Notes under the pieces: model-generated
Seen by the model: the letters and a program-made list of their open reading frames with translations, nothing else
Database searches by the model: none
What the model was told of the DNA's origin: nothing
In this document: positions 26,001 through 33,537 of the stretch, piece after piece
How positions within the stretch are numbered: the first letter of the stretch is position 1
Layout: the number at the start of each line of letters is the position of its first letter
Assembly (NCBI GenBank): GCA_934533075.1
Contig: CAKTBJ010000006.1
Coordinates: 1 to 64,000 of the forward strand
Length of the DNA stretch: 64,000 nucleotides
Source of the DNA: an uncultured Paracoccus sp.
Lineage (GTDB): Bacteria > Pseudomonadota > Alphaproteobacteria > Rhodobacterales > Rhodobacteraceae
Direction of reading: 5' to 3'
Program-made: the position numbers and the translations under genes

Positions 26001-26291
26001 GGCCAGCCCGTAGGACCAGTAGCCCGCCCCGCCGATCAGCCGCACCATGACGGCGCGGGCATGGGCCAGGACGGTTTCCATATAGACATCCACCGATAGC
26101 GGATGGCGCAGGGTGGACAGGTTCAGCACCCGCATCGCGGGCAGGCCGGGCGTATCGTGCCAGCCCCGTGCCACCGCGCCGAGGTCGCTGTCGGAAAACG
26201 ACAGCACGACCAGCGGCGCCGGGCCTTGGCGGGGATCGGTCGCCACCGCCACCTCGTCGAGGCCGTGGCTTTCCCGAAAGACGATATGCAC
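23049..26291 (-). CDS. cobN: cobaltochelatase large subunit
   Basis: CobN is the substrate-binding subunit of the ATP-dependent CobNST cobaltochelatase, which inserts Co(II) into hydrogenobyrinic acid a,c-diamide. The 1080-residue protein is related to magnesium chelatase ChlH/BchH. A conserved core motif HMGAHGTLEWLPGK lies near residue 523-536, and PHRGRGDVLPTGRNLYAVDP follows near 700. It starts with GTG at 26291, supported by AGGAGG 8 nt upstream. Some CobN proteins are longer (about 1250 residues); the missing length seems to be N-terminal, and no upstream in-frame coding was found. cobS and cobT are not in this window. Confidence 0.95.
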   Translation of the reverse strand: MHIVFRESHGLDEVAVATDPRQGPAPLVVLSFSDSDLGAVARGWHDTPGLPAMRVLNLSTLRHPLSVDVYMETVLAHARAVMVRLIGGAGYWSYGLASLQDLARRRGIALAVLPADGRPDPALDAASTVPEAVRTRLARLMDQGGAQAAAVALSVLARAGGLAAPDLPDPRPLPEFGWYDPDRGPIAAWPKAEAPEVLVIFYRSHLTAADTAPADALIRALSRSGFAAMGAYVPSLKAPGVAAWLRAALAEAPVAAVVNATAFSARDAGDATPFDGIDAPVFQVALSTATRADWVQAARGLSPSDLAMNVVLPEVDGRLFAGCISFKAPHARDEALQFARRSHAPDAAQIDTAVSRIAAWHRLARTPAPARQLAVILSTYPGRSHQLAHAVGLDALASTDALLSDLAAEGYGTAPGAPLGPALMAETIAWPLPAYRAALETLPQALRDDLAAAWGAPEADPACRDGAFHFAATRRGTVLVALQPERGDVAARADDYHDLTRTPRHGYVALYLWLAAQAPHALIHMGAHGTLEWLPGKSVALSPACWPQALTGTLPVVYPFIVNDPGEAAQAKRRIGALTLGHLPPPLETAATPENLAELERLLDEYATAEGLDPARRDRLIAAIRAEAGARGLDADLGIPPGAGAAEAITRIDAFVCDLKESRFGDGLHVLGRGACGDAERAGMLAALAGRRVAPGPSGSPHRGRGDVLPTGRNLYAVDPRAVPTPVAHAQGVRNAEELLRRHLQDHGDWPRGLVVDLWGSATMRTGGEDFAMALHLAGLRPEWDAATGRVTGFEVVPTALLGRPRIDVTLRVSGLFRDIFPTLAQLFEAGAEALAARDEDAADNPYRSRAPRVFGPKPGLYGLGMAPLLDDFTPEARAAAGEAWLAASHWAIGRDGQSRPDRAGLEARVLAADAFVHAQDLAESDLLLAADYAVHEAGFAAAVARLGGAAPALYHLDTTRPDAVRARALPEEIARVVRARAANPAWAEGMMRHGFRGAAEIAATLDHMAAFAHLAGVVAPHLFDLYHDATLGRPEVADFLRCENPAALEAMQRTFAALRRSGLWLTRRNDLAALVEAVP

Positions 26292-26307
26292 CGGCCCGGC
26301 CTCCTCT

Positions 26308-27348
26308 TCAGGCGGCGGCGCGCAGGGCCGCCGTCACGGCCCCGGCGTCCAGATCGCCCTGCTCGGCAATGACGACGAGGCGGCTTTCGCGCGGCTGCGT
26401 GCCCCAGGGGCGGTCGAACTGGTGGCGCACCCGCTCGCCCACGGCCTGCACCAGCAGGCGCATCGGCTTGCCGGCCACGGCCACATGGCCCTTGACGCGC
26501 AGGAGGGCATGGTCGCGGGCGATCCGGGCGATGGCCTCGGCCAGCCGGGCGGGGTCGGAAATTTCGGGCAGGTCTATGACGATACTGTCGAAATCGTCAT
26601 GTTCGTGATCGTCGGCGCCATCGTGATGGCTGGGGCGGGCGGCTAGGTCGTCCTCGGCCCTGGCATCCAGTCCCAGGATCACGCGCGGGTCGATCACGCC
26701 CTCGGGCAGCTCCAGCACCGGCACCTTGCGCGGGGCCTCGGCCAGGATGGCGGCGCGGGCGGCCTCGACGCCCTGCGGTCCGGCCAGGTCGGGCTTGGAC
26801 AGCAGCACGATGTCGGCGCAACCGATCTGATCCTCGAACACCTCCGACAGCGGGGTCTCGTGGTCGAGGCTGTCATCGGCGGCGCGCTGGGCATCCACCG
26901 CCGCCGGGTCGGGGGCAAAGCGCCCCGCGGCCACGGCCTCGGCATCGGCGACCGCGATCACCCCGTCCACCGTGATGCGCGAGCGGATCGCCGGCCAGTC
27001 GAACGCCTTCAGCAGCGGTTTGGGCAGCGCCAGGCCCGAGGTCTCGACGATGATGTGGTCGGGGCGCCGGGGCAGGGCCATCAGGGCCTCGATGGTGGGG
27101 ATGAAATCCTCGGCGACGGTGCAGCAGATGCAGCCATTGGCCAGCTCGACCACGTTCTCGGCCGGGCAATTCTCGTCGGCGCAGGCCTTCAGGATGTCGC
27201 CATCCACGCCCACGGTGCCGAATTCGTTGACCAGGATCGCCAGCCGCTTGCCCTGCGGGTTCTGCATCAGGTGGCGGACCAGGGTGGTCTTTCCGGCGCC
27301 GAGAAAGCCGGTGATGACGGTGACGGGGATCTTGGAGAGGTCGCTCAT
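26308..27348 (-). CDS. cobW: CobW-type GTPase / metal chaperone
   Basis: This 346-residue G3E-family GTPase has Walker A GFLGAGKTT (residues 14-22), the metal-binding CxCC motif GCICCTV (Cys72, Cys74, Cys75) and VNEFG for the switch region. A His/Asp-rich loop, HHDGADDHEHDD (about 250-261), and a C-terminal CobW domain follow. CobW is thought to deliver Co(II) to the cobaltochelatase. It lies directly upstream of cobN (16 bp apart) and overlaps the DUF1636 gene by four bases, fitting a metal-supply role for both. Confidence 0.94.
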   Translation of the reverse strand: MSDLSKIPVTVITGFLGAGKTTLVRHLMQNPQGKRLAILVNEFGTVGVDGDILKACADENCPAENVVELANGCICCTVAEDFIPTIEALMALPRRPDHIIVETSGLALPKPLLKAFDWPAIRSRITVDGVIAVADAEAVAAGRFAPDPAAVDAQRAADDSLDHETPLSEVFEDQIGCADIVLLSKPDLAGPQGVEAARAAILAEAPRKVPVLELPEGVIDPRVILGLDARAEDDLAARPSHHDGADDHEHDDFDSIVIDLPEISDPARLAEAIARIARDHALLRVKGHVAVAGKPMRLLVQAVGERVRHQFDRPWGTQPRESRLVVIAEQGDLDAGAVTAALRAAA

Positions 27349-27662
27349 GCGGTATCCTGACTGTGAAAGGGGGGACGTTCGGCAATGCACCGGCCCGGCA
27401 TGGCGCCGCCCAAGGCCCAGGCGGCCACGGCAGCGGCATCGGCGGGACCAAGCCCGCCCGCCACGCGCATCCGGCCATCGGCGCCGGTCAGCGCCACGTT
27501 GCAGCCCTGCGCGCAGAGGTTCATGCAGGCGACGGGGATGATGCGGGTGCCGGCATCGGTCAGGGCCAGCACCGCCTGCGCCAGCCGCCGGCCGGGCGGC
27601 ACGGCGGTTCGCGCGGGCGGATCGCCGCGGCAGGTCACGCAGATATGCAACACCACAGGCAT
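27345..27662 (-). CDS. DUF1636 ferredoxin-like protein of the cob operon
   Basis: A small 105-residue protein resembling thioredoxin-like 2Fe-2S ferredoxins. It has an N-terminal HICVTCRG (Cys8, Cys11) and a second cluster ACMNLCAQGCNVAL with Cys46, Cys50 and Cys54. Five cysteines in this spacing could hold an iron-sulfur cluster or cobalt. DUF1636 genes are often next to cobW or cobalt transport genes, but the function is not known. It is the first gene after the cobalamin riboswitch and is coupled to cobW by an ATGA overlap. The start at 27662 follows GGGGA. Confidence 0.85.
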   Translation of the reverse strand: MPVVLHICVTCRGDPPARTAVPPGRRLAQAVLALTDAGTRIIPVACMNLCAQGCNVALTGADGRMRVAGGLGPADAAAVAAWALGGAMPGRCIAERPPFHSQDTA

Positions 27663-27675
27663 GGCGTCCCCAAAT

Positions 27676-27699
27676 CTGGCGGAACACCCCGTCCGCCGG
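27676..27699 (-). promoter_or_regulatory. hairpin between riboswitch and first cob start codon
   Basis: On the minus strand a GGCGGA / TCCGCC stem with an 8-nt loop lies between the B12 box and the ribosome site (GGGGA) of the DUF1636 gene. It lacks a clear U-run, so it may act on translation rather than termination. This is inference. Confidence 0.4.
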
Positions 27700-27706
27700 T
27701 GGCAAT

Positions 27707-27892
27707 CGCGGTTTCGGCAGGTCTCCCGGCTTCCGGATGCGGCTTTCGCCCCGGTGCCCGCCTTCCCGGCCTTTCGGCCAGTGGCTTGGGCGCCTCATCC
27801 GGTCACGGTCGCGGGGGCGGCTGCGGTTCGGGGCCGGTTGCCCGGCCTTGTCGCATTCCCTTTTCACCCGTTAGAACGGGCACCGATTCCTG
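27707..27892 (-). promoter_or_regulatory. cobalamin (AdoCbl) riboswitch
   Basis: Read on the minus strand, the conserved core elements occur in order: CGGGTGAAAAGGGAA (about 27870-27856), GCCCCCGCGACCGTGA (about 27816-27801), AGCCACTG (about 27786-27779), GGGAAGGC, and the B12 box AGCCGGGAGACCTGCC (27731-27716). These match the cobalamin riboswitch consensus. Binding of adenosylcobalamin should repress the downstream DUF1636-cobW-cobN-cobGHIJ genes, either by blocking the ribosome site through the hairpin at 27676-27699 or by termination. The complementary strand is the upstream region of cobO. Confidence 0.94.
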
Positions 27893-27937
27893 TGCCGATC
27901 CCTGCGCGTTACCGCGCCACAAGTCAAGGAGGATGCC

Positions 27938-28552
27938 ATGACCATCGTGGACGAGGAGGCCCGCCACGCCGCGAAGATGGCCAAGATCAAGGCCGCGCGC
28001 GACCGGATGATGGCCACGAAATCCGGCGAGAAGGGGCTGCTCATCGTCCATACCGGCAAGGGCAAGGGCAAGTCGTCCTCCGGCTTCGGCATGGTGATGC
28101 GCGCGGTCGGGCACGGCATGCCCTGCGCAGTGGTGCAGTTCATCAAGGGCGCCTGGGATACGGGCGAGCATCGCGTGCTGGTCGAGCGATTTGCCGACCT
28201 GTGCCAGGTGCATGTGACGGGCGAGGGCTTCACCTGGGAGACGCAGGACCGTGCCCGCGACATTGCTTGCGCGGGGGCCGGCTGGGCACGCGCGCAGGCG
28301 CTGATCCGGGACCCCGCCATCCGGTTGGTCCTGCTGGACGAAATCAACATCGCCCTGCGCTATGGCTATCTGGACGCGGGCGAGGTGGTGGATTTCCTGC
28401 TGACGGAAAAGCCCCCGATGACCCATGTCATCCTGACCGGCCGCAACGCCCCCGACGCGCTGGTCGAGGCCGCCGATCTGGTCACCGACATGACGCTGGT
28501 CAAGCATCCGTTCCGCGACGGCATCAAGGCCCAGCCGGGGGTGGAGTTCTAG
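27938..28552 (+). CDS. cobO: cob(I)yrinic acid a,c-diamide adenosyltransferase
   Basis: This 204-residue CobA/CobO-type corrinoid adenosyltransferase has the modified P-loop HTGKGKGKSSSG (residues 38-49) that opens the family, the VQFIKGAW strand (about 66-73) and LVLLDEINIALRYG (about 131-144). It transfers the adenosyl group of ATP to the reduced cobalt. The ATG at 27938 follows AAGGAGG. The gene diverges from the riboswitch-led operon only 46 bp from the aptamer, so its promoter should lie within or beside the riboswitch DNA. It is followed by an inverted-repeat element. Confidence 0.95.
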   Translation: MTIVDEEARHAAKMAKIKAARDRMMATKSGEKGLLIVHTGKGKGKSSSGFGMVMRAVGHGMPCAVVQFIKGAWDTGEHRVLVERFADLCQVHVTGEGFTWETQDRARDIACAGAGWARAQALIRDPAIRLVLLDEINIALRYGYLDAGEVVDFLLTEKPPMTHVILTGRNAPDALVEAADLVTDMTLVKHPFRDGIKAQPGVEF

Positions 28553-28674
28553 GCAGGCGCGGCCGTGCCCGGCTTTCGCGAATGCCGCCGGGCGATGGGG
28601 GCGGGCACGCTTCGGCGGGGCGGAGTTCGATCCGGCTCGCGTGCTGTTCCGTCGGGGCGTTCGGGGTTCGGGGC

Positions 28675-28813
28675 AAGGTGCGTGCAAGCGCGCACCCTAC
28701 GGGCGGGGGCCGCATGCTCGCGGCGCGGCGCAGGCCGGGAGGGGGCGGAGGTTCGCCCCGGTTGTCCCGCCCCGTGCGGGCAAAGGGGTAGGGTGCGTGC
28801 TTGCACGCACCTT
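28675..28813. repeat. 139-bp element with 26-bp inverted termini
   Basis: The left end AAGGTGCGTGCAAGCGCGCA... (28675-28700) and the right end (28788-28813) are inverted copies with a single mismatch. Each end is itself nearly palindromic (GGTGCGTGC around AA or TT). The 87-bp interior is GC-rich and has no coding frame. The element lies between the convergent cobO and LOG genes and ends 11 bp before the LOG stop codon. It looks like a REP/BIME-type or MITE-like repeat; no clear target-site duplication was seen. Confidence 0.7.
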
Positions 28814-28824
28814 CGTCCGGGGCG

Positions 28825-29652
28825 TCAGCAGCCGGAATAGTCCCAGCCGTCGATGATCGCCACCGCCTCGGCGGCGGTTTCGACATAGGTGAACAGGTCC
28901 AGATCCTCCTCCGAGATGGTGCCGTATTCGGCCAGCGCCTCCCAGTTCACCACCTTTTCCCAGAACTCGCGGCCGAACAGCAGGAAGGGCATGCGCTTCA
29001 TGCGGCCGGTCTGGATCAGGGTCAGGGCCTCGAACAGCTCGTCCATCGTGCCATAGCCGCCGGGAAAGACCACCACCGCCCGCGCCCGCATCAGGAAATG
29101 CATCTTGCGGATGGCGAAGTAATGGAAATTCAGCGACAGGTCCGGGGTGACGTAAAGATTCGGCCGCTGCTCGTGCGGCAGCACGATCGACAGGCCGATG
29201 GAGGCGCCGCCGGCCTCGTGCGCGCCCTTGTTGCCGGCCTCCATCACCCCCGGCCCGCCGCCGGTGCAGATCACGAATTCGCGGCCATAGGATTCCATCG
29301 ACCGCTCGGTGATGAGGCGGGCGAAGGTCTCGGCCTCGGTATAGTAATGCGACAGGGCGGCCAGCGCCTCGGTGCGGGCCTGGTCGGCATGCTCGGGCGC
29401 GGGGATGCGGGCGCCGCCGAACATCACCACGGTCGAGCGGATGCCGCGCTCGTCCAGGATAAGCTGTGCCTTCAGCAGCTCCAGTTGCAGGCGGACCGGG
29501 CGCATGTCCTCGCGCAGCAGGAAATCGGTGTCGGTGAAGGCCAGCCGATAGGCCGGCGAGCGCGTCTGCAAGGTGTCGGGCACCGCCTTGGCGGCCTCGA
29601 CATCCTCGTGGCTGGCCCGGAAGGAGGTGCGCTCGGGACTGTCGTCGTTCAT
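28825..29652 (-). CDS. LOG family (TIGR00730) protein, nucleotide 5'-monophosphate phosphoribohydrolase-like
   Basis: A Rossmann-like protein of 275 residues with the lysine-decarboxylase-like signature [12 protein letters not shown] (residues 197-208) and a nucleotide-binding [16 protein letters not shown] (about 129-144). LOG proteins cleave cytokinin-type or ordinary nucleoside 5'-monophosphates to base and ribose phosphate. An N-terminal extension of about 70 residues precedes the core, as in the longer bacterial subgroup. It is divergent from dapD. The true substrate in this organism is unknown; the older label lysine decarboxylase should be avoided. Confidence 0.87.
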   Translation of the reverse strand: MNDDSPERTSFRASHEDVEAAKAVPDTLQTRSPAYRLAFTDTDFLLREDMRPVRLQLELLKAQLILDERGIRSTVVMFGGARIPAPEHADQARTEALAALSHYYTEAETFARLITERSMESYGREFVICTGGGPGVMEAGNKGAHEAGGASIGLSIVLPHEQRPNLYVTPDLSLNFHYFAIRKMHFLMRARAVVVFPGGYGTMDELFEALTLIQTGRMKRMPFLLFGREFWEKVVNWEALAEYGTISEEDLDLFTYVETAAEAVAIIDGWDYSGC

Positions 29653-29734
29653 GGCGGGCCTTTCGGTGCTGGTAATGACGCAAGCCTCGTCCTATAGCCG
29701 AACGGCCCCGGATTACCAGCGAAGGACCGACAGG

Positions 29735-30562
29735 ATGACCGATCACGCCGCCCTCGAAGCCACCATCGAAGCCGCATGGGAGAAACGCGACGGGATCGGC
29801 CCGGCCACGAAGGGCGCGGACCGCGAGGCCGTCGAGACCGTGCTGGACCTGCTGGATACCGGCGCGCTGCGCGTGGCCGAGAAGCGGGGGGCCGACTGGC
29901 ATGTGAACCAGTGGGCCAAGAAGGCCGTGTTGCTGAGTTTCCGCCTGCGTGACATGGAGGTGATGGAAGGCGGCCCGCAGGGCGGCGGCTGGTGGGACAA
30001 GGTGGACAGCAAGTTCGCCGGCTGGGGCGAAAACCGCTGGCGCGACGCCGGTTTCCGCGCCGTGCCGGGCGCCGTGGTGCGCAAGTCCGCCCATATCGCC
30101 AAGGGCGTGGTGCTGATGCCCTCCTTCGTCAATATCGGCGCCCATGTCGGCGAGGGCACGATGGTCGACACCTGGGCCACGGTGGGGTCCTGCGCGCAGA
30201 TCGGCCGCAACGTCCACCTGTCGGGCGGCGTCGGCATCGGCGGCGTGCTGGAGCCGATGCAGGCCGGCCCGACCATCATCGAGGACGATTGCTTCATCGG
30301 CGCCCGCTCCGAGGTGGTCGAGGGGGTGATCGTGCGCGAAGGCTCGGTCCTCGGCATGGGGGTCTATCTGGGCCAGTCCACCAAGATCGTGGACCGCGAT
30401 ACCGGCGCGGTGATGTATGGCGAGGTGCCGGCGGGTTCGGTGGTGGTCTCCGGCTCGATGCCGTCGCGCGGGGGGGTCAGCCTGTATTGCGCGGTGATCG
30501 TCAAGCGGGTGGACGCCCAGACCCGCGCCAAGACCTCGATCAACGAGCTGCTGCGCGACTGA
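29735..30562 (+). CDS. dapD: tetrahydrodipicolinate N-succinyltransferase
   Basis: This 275-residue enzyme of the succinylase branch of lysine/meso-diaminopimelate synthesis has a left-handed beta-helix built of hexapeptide repeats. The repeats lie at about residues 105-240 and include [19 protein letters not shown] and [14 protein letters not shown]. The N-terminal domain contains LRVAEKRG and [10 protein letters not shown]. The length is exactly typical. The ATG at 29735 follows a short GACAGG segment. A GC hairpin follows the stop codon. It supplies both lysine and the peptidoglycan cross-linking residue. Confidence 0.96.
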   Translation: MTDHAALEATIEAAWEKRDGIGPATKGADREAVETVLDLLDTGALRVAEKRGADWHVNQWAKKAVLLSFRLRDMEVMEGGPQGGGWWDKVDSKFAGWGENRWRDAGFRAVPGAVVRKSAHIAKGVVLMPSFVNIGAHVGEGTMVDTWATVGSCAQIGRNVHLSGGVGIGGVLEPMQAGPTIIEDDCFIGARSEVVEGVIVREGSVLGMGVYLGQSTKIVDRDTGAVMYGEVPAGSVVVSGSMPSRGGVSLYCAVIVKRVDAQTRAKTSINELLRD

Positions 30563-30579
30563 GCGGGCAGCCTGCCCGC
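30563..30579 (+). terminator. short hairpin after dapD
   Basis: GCGGGCA, a 3-nt loop and TGCCCGC immediately follow the dapD stop codon. A further perfect 10-bp inverted repeat, GGCCTGCGCC / GGCGCAGGCC, lies at 30604-30656 in the 254-bp gap to folK. Neither is followed by a T-run. Confidence 0.5.
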
Positions 30580-30816
30580 CGCGCCGGGAGCGGCGAAGGT
30601 GCTGGCCTGCGCCGGGCTGCCGCGGCGGGCCGGAGGAGGATGAGGCGGCGCAGGCCGGAACCTGCCGACAGGGCCGGGATGCGCGGTCCGCTGCGCAGGC
30701 TGGCCGTCGCGGCCGGGCCGGCGAGGAATCCGGTTTCCCTGCAAGGGGTTGTGTGCCTTTCCGTGCCTGTCGGCGCAATCGGGCCGGCGGCAAGCCGCGC
30801 CGCGCATCCCGCCCGG

Positions 30817-31389
30817 TCAGGCCAGCGGGCGGATCGCCTCGCGCCCGGCCTGCGGCAGGGCGGCCAGCATCGCGGCCACGCTTTGCCCGGTCGCCGGGTG
30901 GCGCCAGGTGCCGGCGATCTCGGCCAGCGGCACCAGCACGAAGCCCCGGTCCTGAAGGCGCGGATGCGGCAGGATCAGCTGGCCGGGCGCCTCGGCCCGC
31001 TGCCGCCGCGGCGGCAGGTCGCGCCAGTCCGCGGCGGTGGCCGCATCCGGCAGCACCCGGTCCCCCATTGCCAGCAGGTCGAGGTCGATCCCCCGCGCGC
31101 CCCAGCGGCTGCCGTCCCGCACCCGGCCCAGCCCGGCCTCCACCGCGTGCAGGGCGGCCAGCACCGCCTGCGGCGGCAGGCCGGTTTGCAACACCGCGCA
31201 GGCATTGACATAATCCGGCCCGGAACCCTCCGGGAAGGCCGGGGTTATGAAGAAGCGACTGAGAGCGCGCAGGCGTAGCCCATGCCGGGCTTGCAGTTCC
31301 GCCAGCGCCGCCTTCAAGGTCGCCACCGGCGCCCCGACCGGCGAGGGCAGATTCGCCCCCAATGCGACAAGCGCCTCTTCCCCGCGCAT
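30817..31389 (-). CDS. folK: HPPK (folate pathway pyrophosphokinase)
   Basis: 2-amino-4-hydroxy-6-hydroxymethyldihydropteridine diphosphokinase transfers pyrophosphate from ATP to the pterin before dihydropteroate synthesis. The 190-residue protein shows VALGANLPSPVG at the start and the family signature RWGARGIDLDLLAMG (about 98-112); LILPHPRLQDRGFVL follows. The ATG at 31389 (MRGEEALVALGANL) puts the LGANL motif at the usual distance. In-frame ATGs at 31413 and 31443 would add residues with no family support, and the latter would overlap the divergent NYN start. folP and folB are not adjacent. Confidence 0.92.
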   Translation of the reverse strand: MRGEEALVALGANLPSPVGAPVATLKAALAELQARHGLRLRALSRFFITPAFPEGSGPDYVNACAVLQTGLPPQAVLAALHAVEAGLGRVRDGSRWGARGIDLDLLAMGDRVLPDAATAADWRDLPPRRQRAEAPGQLILPHPRLQDRGFVLVPLAEIAGTWRHPATGQSVAAMLAALPQAGREAIRPLA

Positions 31390-31441
31390 CAAGGCGCCCC
31401 CCGTTCCGGTCATCGGCCAAAGACTTATCGAGGAAAGACCC

Positions 31442-31996
31442 ATGTTCTACAAGGACGACCGGCTGGCCCTGTTCATCGACGGCTCGAACCTGCACGCGGC
31501 GGCCAAGTCGCTGGGATTCGACATCGACTTCAAGCTGCTGCGGGCCGAGTTCGAGCGGCGCGGCAAGCTGCTGCGCGCCTATTACTATACCGCCTTGCTG
31601 GAACAGGAGGAGTTCTCGCCCCTCCGCCCGCTGATGGACTGGCTGACCTATAACGGCTTCACCGTGGTGACCAAGCCCGCCAAGGATTTCACCGACGCGA
31701 TGGGCCGCCGCAAGATCAAGGGCAACATGGATGTCGAGCTGGCGGTGACCGCGATGGAGATGGCGCCGCATCTGGACCATGCGGTCCTGTTTTCCGGCGA
31801 CGGCGATTTCCGGCCGCTGGTCGAGGCCTTGCAGCGCAAGGGGGTGCGGGTCTCGGTGGTCTCGACCATGCGCAGCCAGCCGGCGATGATCGCCGACGAG
31901 CTGCGCCGGCAGGCCGACAGCTATGTCGAGCTGGACGCGCTGCGCGAGATCATCGGCCGCCCGCGTCCCGACCGCGACGCGGGCGAGAATGCCTGA
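31442..31996 (+). CDS. NYN-domain (LabA/DUF88) PIN-like RNase
   Basis: This 184-residue single-domain protein of the NYN family is a PIN-like nuclease fold. The acidic residues expected at the metal site are visible in LFIDGSNLH (Asp14), KGNMDVELAVTAM (Asp97) and LFSGDGDFRPL (Asp119, Asp121). Family members are thought to cut or process RNA; the specific target is unknown. The ATG at 31442 follows a GAGGAA ribosome site. It is divergent from folK and 57 bp before rppH, another RNA-processing gene, so the two may share a role in RNA turnover. Confidence 0.87.
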   Translation: MFYKDDRLALFIDGSNLHAAAKSLGFDIDFKLLRAEFERRGKLLRAYYYTALLEQEEFSPLRPLMDWLTYNGFTVVTKPAKDFTDAMGRRKIKGNMDVELAVTAMEMAPHLDHAVLFSGDGDFRPLVEALQRKGVRVSVVSTMRSQPAMIADELRRQADSYVELDALREIIGRPRPDRDAGENA

Positions 31997-32053
31997 CCTT
32001 GCATCCCGCAGCGTCCGGGGGAAAATGGGCCGCAACCTCAGGAGGGTTTGCGC

Positions 32054-32554
32054 ATGAGTGATCAGCCGCCGCATCGCACCGGGCCGCGCGGGCTGCCTTA
32101 CCGGCCCTGCGCCGGGGTGGTGCTGGTCAACCCGCAGGGGCTAGTCTTTGCCGGGCAGCGCATCGACAATCCGGGTGACGCCTGGCAGATGCCGCAAGGC
32201 GGCATCGACCCCGGCGAGGACCCGCGCCGCGCTGCGCTGCGCGAACTGGGCGAGGAGACCGGCGTGGCCCCGCGGCTGGTGACGGTGCTGGCCGAAAGCC
32301 CGCAATGGATTCACTATGACCTGCCGGAGGAGATGCTGGGCCGCATCTGGCAGGGCCGCTATGGCGGGCAGGTGCAGAAATGGTTCCTGATGCGCTTTCT
32401 GGGCGAGGATTCCGACATCCGTATCGCCACCGAGCACCCGGAATTCGCCCGCTGGGCCTGGCTGCCGGCGCGCGAGATCTCGGCCCGGATCGTGCCCTTC
32501 AAGCGGGCGGTCTATGACCGGGTGCTGGGGGATTTCGCCGCGCATCTTGCCTGA
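32054..32554 (+). CDS. rppH: RNA pyrophosphohydrolase
   Basis: This 166-residue Nudix enzyme removes pyrophosphate from the 5' end of mRNA and so starts RNase E-dependent decay. The complete Nudix box runs from Gly49 to Val71 with REL-x-EE (RELGEETG). The N-terminal [16 protein letters not shown] and the WQMPQGGID leading into the box are typical of the alphaproteobacterial RppH/IalA group. The ATG at 32054 follows AGGAGG by 8 nt. The stop lies 3 bp from that of the convergent fliP. Confidence 0.94.
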   Translation: MSDQPPHRTGPRGLPYRPCAGVVLVNPQGLVFAGQRIDNPGDAWQMPQGGIDPGEDPRRAALRELGEETGVAPRLVTVLAESPQWIHYDLPEEMLGRIWQGRYGGQVQKWFLMRFLGEDSDIRIATEHPEFARWAWLPAREISARIVPFKRAVYDRVLGDFAAHLA

Positions 32555-32557
32555 CCG

Positions 32558-33286
32558 CTACTGATAGCTGCGCACCAGGGCCGAGGCGATCATCCCCCAG
32601 CCATCGACGATCACGAAGAATCCCAGCTTGAAGGGCAGCGAGACCACCACCGGCGGCACCATCATCATGCCCATCGACATCAGCACGGCCGCCACCACCA
32701 GGTCGATGATCAGGAAGGGCAGGGCGATCAGGAAGCCGATCTGGAAGGCGCGCTGCAATTCCGACAGCATGAAGGACGGGACCAGCACCGACAGCCGGTC
32801 GGGCGGCAGGTCGGGATTGGGCGCCACCTCGGCCAGTGCCGCCAGCGTCTCGGGCGAGACCCGCGCCGACATGAAGTCGTGCAGGGGCGGGACGGCGCGG
32901 TCGAAGGCCTCGGCCAGGGTGATGGTGCCGTCGCGCAGCGGCTGGCCGGCATCGGCCCAGATTTCGCGCAGCACCGGGTCCATGATGAACCATGTGAGGA
33001 AGATCGACAGCGCCACGATCAGCATGTTCGGCGGTGATTGCTGAAGGCCCAGCGAACTGCGCAGGATCGAGAACACCGTGACGATGAACGGAAAGCAGGT
33101 CACGGTGATGGCGATCCCCGGCGCCAGCGACAGCGCCGTCATCGCCACCACCAGCAGCACGGCATTGTTGCCGACCCCGCCGGCCAGCGTGCCGAAACCA
33201 TCCGCCAGCGGCGCGAGGTCGCCGATCTCCTGCGCGAAGGCCGGTCCCGGCAGCAGCGCCAGAATCGCGGCGGCGAGGCGGATCAT
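32558..33286 (-). CDS. fliP: flagellar type III export protein FliP
   Basis: This 242-residue export-gate protein has an N-terminal signal-like segment (cleavage near AFAQE) and four main membrane helices. The family signatures are FPFIVTVFSILRSSLGLQQSP (about 69-89) and the C-terminal IGFLIALPFLIIDLVVA, followed by MSMGMMM (about 192-215). FliP with FliQ and FliR forms the export gate inside the basal body; fliQ is not in the window. It overlaps fliN by four bases and ends the minus-strand block fliF-fliH-fliN-fliP. Confidence 0.95.
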   Translation of the reverse strand: MIRLAAAILALLPGPAFAQEIGDLAPLADGFGTLAGGVGNNAVLLVVAMTALSLAPGIAITVTCFPFIVTVFSILRSSLGLQQSPPNMLIVALSIFLTWFIMDPVLREIWADAGQPLRDGTITLAEAFDRAVPPLHDFMSARVSPETLAALAEVAPNPDLPPDRLSVLVPSFMLSELQRAFQIGFLIALPFLIIDLVVAAVLMSMGMMMVPPVVVSLPFKLGFFVIVDGWGMIASALVRSYQ

Positions 33287-33537
33287 GCGGTGCCCTCGGC
33301 ATCGACGATGCGGATGAACAGGCGCTCGTCCGCGCCGTCGGTGGTCAGCACGCCGCGCGCGATCACCCGGTCGCCGACGCACAGCTCCACCCCGTCGGAC
33401 ACCTCCTGGTCGAGGGTGAGGATGTCGTCGGGACCCAGCGCCGAGAGCTGCGCGACGGTCATGGTGGTGCGGCCCAGCCGCACGGTCAGCTCGACGGTGA
33501 TGTGGTCGGTGGCGATAAAGCCGGTGGTGCGGTCCAT
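33283..33537 (-). CDS. fliN: flagellar motor switch protein FliN (short)
   Basis: An 84-residue SpoA-domain protein. It is little more than the C-terminal C-ring domain of FliN: VELTVRLGRTTMTVAQLSAL, the GDDILTLDQ-like GPDDILTLDQEV and VGDRVIARGVL. FliN forms the bottom of the C-ring and takes part in rotation switching and export docking. The usual N-terminal extension of enterobacterial FliN is absent, which is common in alphaproteobacteria. The start shares bases with the stop of the FliH-like gene (TGATG). Confidence 0.88.
   Translation of the reverse strand: MDRTTGFIATDHITVELTVRLGRTTMTVAQLSALGPDDILTLDQEVSDGVELCVGDRVIARGVLTTDGADERLFIRIVDAEGTA

Noticed and set aside
23208..26099. 963-codon plus-strand open frame opposite cobN
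   Set aside because: Translation is Arg/Gly/Gln-rich without motifs; cobN on the other strand has full family motifs, a ribosome site and operon context.
14041..28552. Horizontal transfer of the cob cluster
   Set aside because: Base composition, codon use and gene-overlap style match the neighbours; no integrase, tRNA or flanking repeats were seen, apart from the small element after cobO.
28553..28674. Possible tRNA-like segment containing GTTCGA after cobO
   Set aside because: No matching acceptor or anticodon stems could be drawn around it.
31390..31443. Longer folK starts at 31413 and 31443
   Set aside because: They add residues not expected before the VALGANL motif, and the longest would overlap the start of the divergent NYN gene.
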